In this document: one piece after another, positions 11,601-21,349 of the stretch
Layout of the letters: the number at the start of each line of letters is the position of its first letter
Position numbering within the stretch: position 1 is the stretch's first letter
NCBI GenBank assembly: GCA_963855995.1
Contig: OY979717.1
Location: 65,977,855-66,041,854 of the forward strand
Direction of reading: 5' to 3'
From: Muricea muricata
Lineage: Eukaryota; Cnidaria; Anthozoa; Malacalcyonacea; Plexauridae
DNA: 64,000 nt
Notes under the pieces: generated by a model
What the model was told of the DNA's origin: nothing
Seen by the model: only the letters and a program-made list of their open reading frames with translations
Database searches by the model: none
Program-made: the position numbers and the translations under genes

Positions 11601-14600
11601 TCGAGTTTTGGGCTACCTAGGGGCCGATCAGCCAGTTCAGCGTTTGGATTGGTCAGAAAATGCAATTGGCTGGTCAGAAAATGCAATTGGCTGGCCAGAA
11701 CATGCATAATGAACATGTGTAATGCGACATGTGTAATGCGACATGCGTGGCGACACAAACTTCAAAGGTTCCGACTCAAGTGGCCCTTCTCTTAGTCGCT
11801 ATTCTGTGCTAGAGATCCAAGGATAGTGAAAAGTTTCAGAGATTATGATATTCAAACTGACAGCATGCAGCGGTTTAGGGATCTTTACATGCAAAATGTT
11901 AAATATTTATAACATACAAATACAAACAGTGCATTTTATCATCAGTAACGAAGCTGATTTTCTTTTTGTTCTGCATTTAATAACTAAATTTCGTGAATTT
12001 ACCTCCCTAAGTATCCACGAATCGTCACTGTTAATTGTATACACTCAGATATAATTTAAACCTTTCAAAAAATTTAAAAAACCTCTTGATTTGGGTCACA
12101 AAATCACATTTCGGTCGCTATCTTGGATTCCCACAAATAGGTGAATTGTGTTTAGGGAACTTCTGTCAAAATGCAGTCGCTGTTTTGCACAGTTAACATT
12201 TTATAGTTAGGATATATCGAGTTTCATTACATTAGTTGTTACTAAATTTAGCTTCATTTCCTTTATAATTTCGTAATCGCATAAGTCGCGCACACAATGT
12301 GATTTAAGACGAGACTTTGACAGTCGAGACCAACAGAGCAAAGCTATAAAGAGAGGCGCTTTTAGAACATTGTTGAATCCACCCTTCAGGTACTATTTTA
12401 TGGCTTTAGAGTTCCGTGAACAGGTTTTATTATTCTTTGTTTTATTTATGAGCTTTATAGTAGATTTTAGCGCACTATATTATAATATTAACCCTTATTG
12501 TAAGAATATGATTGGAATTTGCTGCATACAATCTTTGTAAATTTGGGCTTTTAGAATCTTTAAAATACATAAAATTAAAAGCAAATTTCCTCTCGTGTCA
12601 AAGTTAGTCTCCCTGGCATGCGTCGTTGCCAACTTCTGTAATTCGAGAGCAATTTGCGAAGGATCTTGGATTAAATGTGGAAAGAAAACAGATTGATTTG
12701 GTAGTACTCGAAGGAGATAAGTTGCTACAGCCACACAGTCGACGAGTTAACTTTTGGATCTCTGCACTAAAGCTGGGGTGACGTTCAAGATCGAAGCCCA
12801 CGAGATAGAGAAATTGATTGTCAGCGTCCCTGAGTTAGACAGGAAATGGCCCAGTTCCTATCCATATCTTAAAGATAACGAATTTCATCATATATCCGGC
12901 CCAATTGATCTCATCCTTGGAGTCCATTATACCAACCTTCACGCAGAAGAAGAAATACGACATGGTAAAGAACTCAACTAGTCGCAAAAAAAACAAACCA
13001 GGGTGGTACGTGATGGGAGCAAATGAGAAGAAAACAACGTCAGGACAGAGCCTTAGCAAAAATTGAAGAAAAGACAAGGATATATATGATAAAGTGATAT
13101 CAGAGTATACAACAAACAACTGGGCAATATCCCTCAGCAAAGAAGATCTTAAAGCTGATATGAAGCCAGTTTCTTACCTACCACATTACGGGGATACCGC
13201 TCACACAAGAGAAGTACACCCCTACCAGTCGTCTTCGATCCAGCCAGCCCTTATAATGGCGTGTCATTGAATTCCTTCCTTTTCAAAGGCTCAGGCTTGA
13301 TTGGCAATTTACAAGAAGTTCTCCTGCGTTTCTGTGAAGAACAAGTCGCATTTAGCGGGGACATATCAAAGATGTTTCTCCAAATCCTGTTTCTGAAAGA
13401 AGATACCAACAGAACCAACGGCATATGCTTTGCAGAGACTTAAATTTGGGGACAAGCCCTCTCCGGACATAGCAAGCTTTGATGTTAAAAATGGCTAAAA
13501 ATAGAGAAAGAATTCCCCAAGCAGCTACTACCTTGGAACGGGTCATATATGTGGATGATCTAATTCAATCGTGCCCAAGTACGGACAAAGCTGTAAAGAG
13601 CATGAGGGAAGTCGACACAGTTTTATCAACAGGAACCTTCAAAATTGAAGAATGGACATGTTCCTCTACAGTTAAAAAGAAAAAAAAGTAAGAGTGAGCC
13701 ACCAAAGAAGACAAGCATTACAAAGAGTGAACCCTAAACCGCCACCTCAGTCGTAAATTACTTCAGTCGTAAAAAAACGGTGAAGAAGAGAACAAATTCT
13801 CTAAAAAGTCTGAAAGTCTAAAGAACGTCAAGTTCCCAATATGTCTTCACCAAAAGAAGTGTCTGGTGTTTCCGAGTTGTATGTCTTTACAGATGCGAGT
13901 AAAGCAGCCAATGGGGCCGTGGCCCATTTAGTCTGGATGATCCCCCCCGCCAATGGTCCTCATGTTAGCCTACTGACTGCTACCACTGTATCATACAACC
14001 ATTCTGAGACTAGGGCTAATGCCCGCAATTGTTGCATCGAGACTTGCGCATACCATTTTTGAGGAGTTTAAGTTGAAACCATCAAGCGTCACGTTTTGGT
14101 CGGACTCCACCATTGTACTCAACTGGTTACATCGTTCAAGCCTTTCGTAGGAGTGCCAACAAAAAAAGCCAACAAATTCCTTGGCATCAGCCATAAATCT
14201 CCAACCATTGTTGAATCCAAACTTTTAGAACGACTACACGAATCCGGGTTTCGTGGCAATATTTTGAAGTGGTTTTCATCATACTCAACAGTCGTTACCA
14301 GCAGACAACGGTTCTGGGAACAACATCCAGACGGTTGGCTGTCACATGCGGTGTAAAACTCTTAAGTCTGTTATATCTACTGAAAAGAAAGCCTCTAACA
14401 TCAGGTACATCGCTTTGCACAGTATTTTCGTCCAGCTATCACAAAGATTGGAGAAAGTCTTTCGTTGTCTCTCACAAATTGAAAGCCATTATCAAATACT
14501 CCTAGACAGCAAATTGTTAACATCTTCAAGTTCTCACAAATCAGTTCTGACTTTGTCTGTAGCGAACGTAAGAAGATCAAAGCTAATAAATCAACAGGTC

Positions 14601-17600
14601 TACCACACACACCAGCACGACTCCTCAAGGATGGGTGTGCCGCAATAGCTAACCCGCACACCGTCCTGATGAATAGGAGCTTGGCTGATGGCTCAATTCC
14701 TATGGATTGTAAACATGCGACAGTAACTCCAGTATTCAAATCGGGCACAAAACCAGATCTATCCAATTACAGACCGATTTCAGTCCTGCCTGTGTTCTGC
14801 AAGATCTTTGAACGTGTCGTCCATCAAATGGTCTATGAATATCACCAAAAGAACAGGCTCCTCTCAGAGAATCATTCGAGTTTCCGCCCACTGCACTCTA
14901 CAGCCACATGCCTCACTGACGTCACCAATACTCTTCTCCATAACATAGACAAGGAACTTTTCACAGGGATGGTCTTTCTTGACCTCTCTAAAGCATTTGA
15001 CACTTTGGATCATACTCACCTACTACAAAAATTGTCACGCTTTGGGTTTACTAGTTCTTTGGCTCAGCGGTTCAATGCTTACCTATCTAATTGAACGCAA
15101 AGCATTGTTGCGAGACACAGCCAGTAGTGTACGGCGTCCCTCAAGGATCCATACTTGAACCGTTACTATTCATTATTATAAGTAATATCATGGTTGTCTC
15201 AATTTCTTTTGTCTTTTCAGGTTGAATTAATCAATAAATTTCCCTCATTAAAATTCATTTATACAATCTAGCGGTCGTATTAGAACTAATACAACCTTGA
15301 ATGACGTCATGCGAGGTAGTATTAGCCTATTCTCACCTAGCAAATAATAAAAGCAAAAGATAACACACACACAATTAACACACAAACTTTTACTTCAAAC
15401 TATATGCCTTATTTGTTATTAATATTCAAATTTAACGTGCCAATAGTACAATTCGAAAAAAATCCATTAAAATCAAGGTTAGCACTTGACGAACTTCTTC
15501 CTTCAGCTTGCACACTAGTCTCGTAAGACTCCAATGCCTGAATCAACTCAATATCACTTACATCAAATTCATCAAACATGTCAGAACTAATGTCTTCGAT
15601 ATTATTACTATGTATCAGAACTAATGTCTTGATATTATTACTATTACAAATTGTGTGGCCACACAAATTTGCTGTTTCTTGCAAATCTCAGCATTATCAG
15701 CGCGCTTGGAACTCAGCGCATCCGATACACGTTTCGTATCGTTTATATCCAGTGACTGGTATTCTCGCAAGCTTTCTAAAGTACGACGACCCGTCCTTTG
15801 CAGAGCCATTTTATCCAGAATACCTGCCTTTAGAAGTGTAGTCGCAGCCGTCGCTCGAATTTCGAAAACCATAATATTACAAAGTAATATCATGAAATGA
15901 GGCGTATTAGCTGTTAAACCGCCCGCTCGACGAGGGTCATAGTAAATAATTAAATAATATAAACGACTTACCAGCTATTGCCAAAGATTGTAGCATTCAG
16001 CTCTCTGCAGATGACACTACATTTTAGTAGTAAATGTGTTGACACTATTGAAACTAAACTCTCGGAATTCTTGGTTATCCAACAATTTTCTGTTTCTAAA
16101 TTACAAAAAGTCTAAGATAATACTAATAGAAACTATCCAGAGGTTGAATGACCATGTTGACCTAATTGCCAGTGAAATATCGTCCAGGCTCGGCATGCTT
16201 CTGAAGACACGTAAGGTCGTTCCGCGTGATGCATGTATCACATCCAATTTTTGATTATTGCTCTTGCGTTTGGGATGACTGTAGTCAAAGTAAGAAAGAA
16301 TGCTTAGATAAGCGACAGAGGCGTGCTGCCGCCATCATTGAGGGCAGAAAGATTAGTCAGAATGAACAACATCTCACTTTCTCTTAGTCTAATCTTCAAG
16401 AGCGTTGAAATCTTCAAAAATGTATGCTTGTGTACAAATGCCTGAACAACTCAGCCCCAGCATACCTATTAGATGAATTTAAGCATTACGCAATACGACA
16501 GCTTTTCTGCCATTTAGAAAGGCTCTTAAAGGGAAATGGCAACAAAAATTTTTATTGTCTCATTTGAAAGAGACTCTAAAAATAATATATAGAAGTCTTT
16601 TACAAAATTTTTATAACTGTTTTACTTTGGGAGATATTGTCAACTGAATAATCGAACTGGGATAAGCCATTCTAAGCTTCTCCTAAATACTTACCACCAA
16701 CAAAATATTTGTGAAACCTTTTCAGTCCGTGCTGAAATCCGAAACACTTACCACGTGTGTGGTTAATTTAGAAGATTAATTATTGTGTCATCAGAAAAAA
16801 ATATTGCGTGACCCAAGTTGTGACGTATCATGCATATCTACAAATATCCAAGATGGCGGACAACTAAAGATTTCAAGTCAAAATATCTCACCAAATAAGG
16901 CAGATATAAAAATTCTGTAATAGACTTCTATATATTATTTTGAAATCTCTTTCAAATAAGATGATAAAAATTTTTGTTGCCATTTCCCTTTAAATCATTT
17001 TTTCAACATTGAGCCTTCTATGTATGTTCATTATTATTTCTATTTGTCCTTTTGTATTACTTGTAATGACGTGTAACAGTAATTTATAATTGTATCTTGT
17101 ACCAATGTAATTTAAAATTGTACTTTTTATATTATTCAATGCAGAGCCCCATTCAAACCAGCTTTGGTGAGCTTGGCATATCTGTCAAAATATTGTTAAT
17201 AAATAAATAAATGACAACACAAATCATTCTATTTATAAACATTACTTTCTCTAGGCTATAACGATATTGTTGTGATCTCAGTCACGTTTCAGTTTTGTCA
17301 GTTCGATCAAATTTTGTGAACACACAAAGCATATGAATTGACAACAAACGGCCAAATTTCAAACGATTTCAACTTCGCGCGATAGCACATGTAAATAAAT
17401 CCGGAATTAAGCAAGGCGTGGTACTAGATGGTTGTCATTTGTAATAGATGGTATCATTTGCAAAAGATGTCGTGGTAATAGATCGTTGTCATTTACATGT
17501 AAAGACTGTTCGTTATTTACCAAACTAACTGCAGACGGATTAAAACAAACAACGAAATAAAACCTTTCTATGTTTTGTAAATATACTTTTCAATTTACTC

Positions 17601-19745
17601 TCTGCAAATTTAGATTGTGCAGACATTATCGGAAAACCAATGGTGGAAGACAGACAAAACAACACGCTCAAATGGGGAGAACGGAATATAACCAACACAC
17701 CAGTGAATATTTATGATATTTTATCATCATTAGGTTAGAAATACAATAATTATTATCATTTATCCTTGGCTATCCCAGGTTTCTGACTAGGTGACCTAAT
17801 AACCCTTTGACATAATTAAGTACTTAATATTTACTATACAGGTATGTCGAGTCATGATAAGGGGGTTTTCAGGAAAATCATTTTTCAATAGTACCCCCTG
17901 TGAACCTTGTGTTCTGTATTTAAAATTATAAACGAATGCCTCCCTATTGTAGGTACCTTTTTATAATGATTCAAGAACACATATTTGTTACCACAACTTA
18001 CTCCCTTTGGCCGACGCTTCACCATGCCCTGAGATAAACAACTTTAGTTATCCATATCATTGTAAATCCTACTTGATATCTTGGTATCCTGGTGCATCGA
18101 CATTTGCCTTATAAAATCATTTTTAGGTCCATACTGCATATCTCTGCTGCACCCAAAGCCATATTTCCAATTGCACTTGGTCAATCTAACAAGAATTACA
18201 GGAGTGCGATTATCGCAAGTTTCCAATCCAACCAGTGATAACAATGGTGATGATAGTAGTTTTAGTGTGTGGTTGATGTACAGTGTAGATGGATGTAAAT
18301 GGAAGATATTTGGTGCGAGGCCAAAACTACCGCAAGTTACTATTCCTAACGCGACGAATGGAACTTCAATCAATCCTGAATTAAAACAGGTGTGAATAAA
18401 TATTGGTCTTACAAACTGAACATGTTTAGAAAGTTTGAAACAATTGCTATCCGGTGGATAGCGCAATTAACCTTTCATACAACCGACATAATGTCTTCTG
18501 AAACCCAAGGATAGCTGTTTCGCTGTACCCGCCCTCAATTAAAAGAAATAAAATACCCTAACGCTAACGCTAACATCATCAGTTTGATATTGTTTAATTT
18601 ATATTTTCTGCATTTCTTAACCAATTTAGGTACCAACAAGCCTTATTGAAAAACTTGAATCACGATACGAAAGCAGAGTCTTTGCAGTTGACAATTCACT
18701 ACACCGAATTGGAAATACACATCTTGTTTTTGCCAAACACATTCGACTAGTTCCTATCAGTGTATCAAGAAATGAAACTTGTATCAGATTTGACATTTAT
18801 GGCTGTTCTGCAGGTATAGCTCATCTCAATAAGCCTTTGATTAAAAGTTTTTCTTCCATCCTCCTCCTTTACGTTTACGCCGTGAATATGCGAAGAATGA
18901 ATTAATGCAGAACTATTCAACAGATTTGACTGCGAGGATCAGAACGATCACATGTAAGAGGTTCGAAAAGAACGCGGCAAAAAAAAACACTTGTAATGTT
19001 GATAAAAACAGGATTGGACTATGTTGAGGCTACCTACATTATTTCGTTTGCATTTGTCAACAATATTGTTCAGCATTGTCAGACTTGATCCAGGCTAAAC
19101 AATGTTGTGGAAAAACAATGAATAATACGGGCAGCATAACATTACTCAATCCCGATTTTATCAACCTTCAACAACTTTTTGCTCATGACCCACGATTGCT
19201 CTAAATAAACAAATATAGCATTCTAGCGTAGTTAATTCTGAAGCTCTTTATTACTGGCCCTAAACACAGCTTCTAGTAATTAACAACTTTTTTCCAGCAT
19301 TATTTGATATAGTCAAACCTAAATCCCAACTTCACAAGCCTATGGAGGTAGCAGTGTTATTGGGGGTACTTGGAGGCCTCTTAGGTACAACAGTTGTTAT
19401 TGTTGCATCTTGGTACATTTTCAAGCGGTGGAACGAAATTGCAAGATTTACTATTAAGATATGGAAGAGAATCAGGTAAAATAATTATCCGCATACGTAC
19501 ACATACGAACGTTCCGAGAATGTACAGCTCTCTCATTAAACAACGACATTTTCATGCACTGGTGCCCTAGACTCTAACCCTTAGATTTTTTACACAGACC
19601 ATATCTGAAGTACGAAGATATTTACGAAGAAGGATATTACGAATTTTATGAATATTACGAAATCTCGGGGTCCGAAGAATCAGAAGAACATATTTACTGT
19701 GAAATACAAGACTTAGAGGTTATGTATACTATTGTTTTACTATAA
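1787..19745 (+). CDS. Multi-domain Ig/discoidin transmembrane receptor with ITAM-like tail (14 exons)
   Basis: Exons: 1787-2012, 2324-2644, 3136-3421, 4612-5130, 5977-6210, 6710-6926, 7688-7913, 9584-9814, 10191-10601, 17614-17733, 18127-18389, 18630-18813, 19298-19475, 19598-19745. Each intron is GT..AG and all junction phases agree (1,1,2,2,2,0,1,1,1,1,0,1,2). The total is 3564 nt, 1187 residues plus stop. Order: signal peptide (1-17), Ig-like domain (about 25-182), Cys-rich region (about 183-450), Ig-like segments (about 451-890), F5/8C discoidin domain (C892 to C1077), transmembrane helix (about 1097-1122), cytoplasmic tail (to 1187). This is the layout of a type I cell-surface receptor; no kinase or other enzyme domain follows. 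Several N-x-S/T sites lie outside the membrane. ATG 1787 was chosen because it starts directly on a signal peptide; an in-frame ATG at 1679 would add 36 residues. The weakest junction is exon 3 to 4 (donor GTGAAT). Family name unknown; adhesion or allorecognition is inference. Confidence 0.8.
3136..5130 (+). CDS. Receptor exons 3-4: cysteine-rich region of unknown fold
   Basis: Exon 3 (3136-3421) and exon 4 (4612-5130) encode about 268 residues (roughly 183-450) rich in Cys and charged residues, with FQAICENYS, LCRDLYDYF, EGEECQNW, YCRAFVYNY and VPVCSPCMYG. I recognise no family; the Cys spacing vaguely recalls a Frizzled-type CRD but does not fit it. The exon 3 donor (phase 2) joins exon 4 at the CAG ending at 4611. 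An alternative acceptor at 4601 would need a phase-1 donor in exon 3. The exon 4 donor GTAAGT is strong. RNA evidence would settle the junction. Confidence 0.6.
3430..4170 (-). mobile_element. Antisense LINE reverse-transcriptase fragment in receptor intron 3
   Basis: Read on the minus strand, the stretch contains HEYADNATLLRHSKCENLQ, close to the YADD active-site region of CR1/L2-type reverse transcriptases. SEANLLINQTKTKS follows, like the NLLINxxKTK motif downstream of it. Frameshifts and stops break the frame, so it is a dead copy. Boundaries are approximate. Confidence 0.5.
5977..7913 (+). CDS. Receptor exons 5-7: Ig-like segment(s)
   Basis: Exons 5977-6210, 6710-6926 and 7688-7913 join in phases 2, 2 and 0 and code for residues about 451-676. 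Ig-like marks are FKQCYMG followed by LWYRLNR, and late-strand features REYSGKYFFMY and MFEIEVRKP, where a classical domain would carry a YxC Cys. Here that position is not Cys, so the fold call rests on pattern only. The ORF at 5849 extends upstream of exon 5 in the same frame, but the acceptor at 5976 joins cleanly to exon 4 and removes that upstream part. Confidence 0.65.
6941..7302. mobile_element. MITE with long terminal inverted repeats in receptor intron 6
   Basis: Left end GTTTTTATACTAGAGATGAT and right end ATCGTCTCTAGTATAAAAAC are inverted copies with a few mismatches. The arms continue inward with ATATTATCGTCTR motifs. About 362 bp, no ORF. No clear target duplication. It begins only 14 bases after the exon 6 donor. 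Confidence 0.7.
8042..8829. mobile_element. Foldback element with 140-bp inverted arms in receptor intron 7
   Basis: Arms at 8042-8182 and 8688-8829 are near-perfect inverted copies, starting CAGCCTCGTACCCAGGCGC and ending GCGCCTGGCAGAAA. Flanks are ACATGAAGC and AAATGAAGC, an 8-9 bp target duplication with one mismatch. That size suggests a hAT- or Mutator-type mobiliser. The middle holds no ORF. Confidence 0.8.
9584..10601 (+). CDS. Receptor exons 8-9: Ig-like domains without the canonical Cys pair
   Basis: Exon 8 (9584-9814) and exon 9 (10191-10601) are both bounded by phase-1 introns. Exon 8 has a Trp core (NIEWSYAL) and strand-like repeats. Exon 9 has VKLALATDSPNNKLTWVHEA and then LTIENILEEQFGVYTIKAV, which reads like I-set strands C and E-F-G. 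The two disulfide positions are Leu/Ala and Ile instead of Cys. A linker rich in Ser/Thr follows before the 7-kb intron. Confidence 0.7.
9851..10050. mobile_element. Tc1/mariner-like MITE in receptor intron 8
   Basis: Ends CAGTGTGAGTAAAAAAACTTG and the inverted copy of CAGGATGAGTAACAAAACTG, both followed inward by TGCCCTTTCATAT and a shared GACAGAAGTTG motif. It is flanked by TA on both sides, the mariner target duplication. About 200 bp, no coding capacity. Confidence 0.75.
10917..11025. mobile_element. Short MITE, ends AGATTTCATTTTTGC
   Basis: Perfect 15-bp inverted ends at 10917-10931 and 11011-11025, enclosing about 80 bp with GACGACGTGCGAAGAACAAA. The same ends and internal motif recur in plastin intron 1 at 24912-25355, so this is a dispersed family. 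Confidence 0.65.
11640..11755. repeat. Short tandem duplications
   Basis: TTGGTCAGAAAATGCAATTGG-like units repeat two to three times, followed by repeats of ACATGTGTAATGCG. Local slippage or tandem duplication in the large receptor intron. Confidence 0.7.
12151..12186. repeat. Fragment of the mariner-like MITE
   Basis: Matches the inner arm of the element at 9851-10050 (AACTTCTGTCAAA and CAGTCGCT motifs) but lacks its ends. A truncated second copy. Confidence 0.45.
12625..14190 (+). mobile_element. BEL/Pao LTR retrotransposon remnant
   Basis: Decayed pol in several frames. In order: protease-like part (VIREQFAKDLGLNVERKQ; later ISGPIDLILGVHYTNLHAEE), RT start (VVFDPASPYNGVSLNSFLFK, then VAFSGDISKMF), the RT active-site block YVDDLIQS with FKIEEWTCSS, and RNase H (LYVFTDASKAANGAVAHL). 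Frameshifts, stops and internal deletions separate them; no gag, integrase or LTRs were found. It lies in the largest receptor intron in gene orientation and is not functional. Confidence 0.85.
15181..15955 (-). mobile_element. Crypton-like tyrosine recombinase fragment inserted in LINE
   Basis: Two overlapping minus-strand frames (15893-15621 and 15684-15409) give IRATAATTLLKAGI, LQRTGRRTLESLREYQ and RVSDALSS, the C-terminal part of a tyrosine recombinase, normally with RTGHRS. The product ends with FFSNCTIGTLNLNIN, a tail common in Crypton-type proteins. The catalytic domain start is missing. The insert splits the LINE between its FIIxIND region and QLSADD. The 12-mer AGTAATATCATG occurs at 15181-15192 and again at 15883-15894. 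Exact ends are uncertain. Confidence 0.7.
16530..16989. mobile_element. 460-bp MITE with TTAA target sites (piggyBac-type)
   Basis: Ends AGGGAAATGGCAACAAAAAT and its inverted copy, with arms similar over about 75 bp. Flanked on both sides by TTAA (16526-16529, 16990-16993), the piggyBac target. It lies inside the LINE and interrupts its C-terminal codons. The middle contains a CCAAGATGGCGGAC motif. No ORF. Confidence 0.85.
17614..18813 (+). CDS. Receptor exons 10-12: F5/8 type C (discoidin) domain
   Basis: Exons 17614-17733, 18127-18389 and 18630-18813 encode residues about 891-1079. Hallmarks are the opening Cys in CADIIGKPMVED, the core YFQLHLVNLTRITGVRL, the strand FSVWLMYSVDGCKWKIFG, the late strand HIRLVPISVSRNETCIRF and the closing FDIYGCSA. 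First and last Cys (C892, C1077) fit the terminal disulfide of the family. Discoidin domains bind carbohydrate, collagen or phospholipid; which ligand applies here cannot be read from the sequence. At about 186 residues it is longer than the usual 150, with extra sequence near SQVSNPTSDNNGDD and in the exon 11/12 region. Confidence 0.85.
19298..19475 (+). CDS. Receptor exon 13: transmembrane helix
   Basis: Codes for a short juxtamembrane stem, then VAVLLGVLGGLLGTTVVIVA and SWYIF, then basic residues (KRW, KIWKRIR). The hydrophobic run plus positive-inside end gives a type I orientation. Small residues spaced as GVLGGLLG could allow helix packing. The exon ends in phase 2 at a GTAAAA donor. 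Confidence 0.85.
19598..19745 (+). CDS. Receptor exon 14: tyrosine-rich cytoplasmic tail with ITAM-like motifs
   Basis: Follows a TTTTTTACACAG acceptor and ends at TAA 19743-19745. The 48 residues hold ten Tyr. Four sit in YxxI/V motifs: Y1144 (YEDI), Y1158 (YYEI), Y1172 (YCEI) and Y1182 (YTIV). Gaps between motifs are 10, 10 and 6 residues, inside the ITAM spacing of 6-12. Acidic residues surround them. A weak GT at 19719 could in principle splice on, but the frame closes normally without it. Confidence 0.75.
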
Positions 19746-21349
19746 CTATATACCTTGCTTAGTAACATAAAGTGATTGGTTCATGTACTTCGTCAGGTGA
19801 GCTATTTTTAGCACTTCGTATTACGTTTCACACTGAACCACATCAATCTAATTTGTAAGCTAGATACAAAACAACAAAGAAATCAAAAAACTGAGGAGTG
19901 TGAGGAGCGATGGAAGTGTGAATTAGAGCGATACATCGGAACAAACGTTTTGAAATCACAACGTAGTTCACATCGTTTTCATTTAAAGTGATTACAAATC
20001 TGACAATTCTGACTAGAAGTGGAAAAAATATCGGACTCTGGAAACCTAGTTTACAAATATTTTTTTCTTGAATTTACGGGGTTTGATAATTAACTCCAAA
20101 ATCAACTCAGTTACTCCGGTAATTACATCTAAATTTTCGCAGGGAATTTTACAGGAAATTTTTGAAGTTTGATAATAAACTACAAAATTTGAAAAAATCT
20201 GTTGCTCTTGTAAACATATTGATGAAGCAATGTCACTGATTTATTTCCATCAATATTTGTTGGGGAAATTAATACTTTCCAGAAAATTCTGGATTGCTTT
20301 CAATTTTTGTGCTTCACAACAGCTATAGTTTCGTGTGCTACCACCACATCCGTATTTTTTATGATTGTCAGTTCTATACCCAGGCTCCTAGAAAGAAAAA
20401 AACTTTATCCACCTCTGATTGTTACCAACTAAGGAAAGCGCGTATTTTATTTCAACACCGGCGTCAATTTGGTAACGAGTAAATACTTTTACAGTTTCCA
20501 AACTTACTGCATCCACATGTAGTCTTTTATAAATCGTTTTCGTGTGCTCAGCGTTTAAATTTGTAAACACTTATAAAAACGATCTTGGCAAGTGGGCTAG
20601 TGCTGGAGAGAAGATACTGAAAAACTAGTACGTACTTCGTTGGCTTCCTTAAAATCTAAGAGGAACAAGAATTTTTAATACTTTCCTCGAACTGAAAACG
20701 GTGGGAATGTGGACACGAAAACGTGTCAAACAAATTGATATTTTCCGCGGTGCTCAATGTTCATCTAACGAAAACGCTGCGCCAATTGAATTAAGTAATT
20801 CAATTTCGCTGTCCACATGAAAACGATAGTTACCCGTGATATTATTTACCTGTCTTCAAATGTACATTATCGGTACGCGTGGATGGGCGTCTTTATCTCA
20901 TGCATTTTTTTCCCTTTGCTTTTTAGTCAGTCTCTGACAATGTCAATGCATCTGATTCAAAACCAGAAAACCAAAACGACGAAAACTAAATTTTTAGTCG
21001 CGTGTTGCTTTTTAATACGGTGTAATGATGTTAATGTACAAATTTATATTTGTGTATAATTCAAAATTAAATACAGTTTTATACTTCAACTATGTAGATA
21101 TTTTTGCCTTTACATGCATCGATTTTATTAACCGCATGCTGAATCGCATAAGAATAAACAACTTGTGTGATAGACTAAGTTTTGATCCAGGTTTGCAGGT
21201 TTTGTATATCGTGCGGAAGTTTTTGGACTATTAATGACCCAAGCTGTTGAATAAAAAATAACACTTGAAAAATGCAAAGTTTATGTGGGAGAAGGGGTTC
21301 TGGGGTAAGAAGACTCCAATTGTATAATGCGTGGCTTCGTCCCTACTCA

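Larger units (their letters stand above)
14200..17212 (+). mobile_element. CR1-like LINE remnant, interrupted by two other elements
   Basis: Pieces of one or two LINE copies. A short RT piece (FRGNILKWFSSY) at 14215-14355 precedes a longer copy with DLSNYRPISVLPVFCKIFE, MVFLDLSKAFDTLDH, then QLSADDTTF (about 16000) and the C-terminal VVPRDACIT, AYLLDEFKHY region. Stops and shifts abound. The reading is broken near 15181 by a Crypton-like insert and at 16526 by a TTAA-flanked MITE. After the MITE the LINE resumes and ends in AATAAATAAATG at about 17210. Confidence 0.85.
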
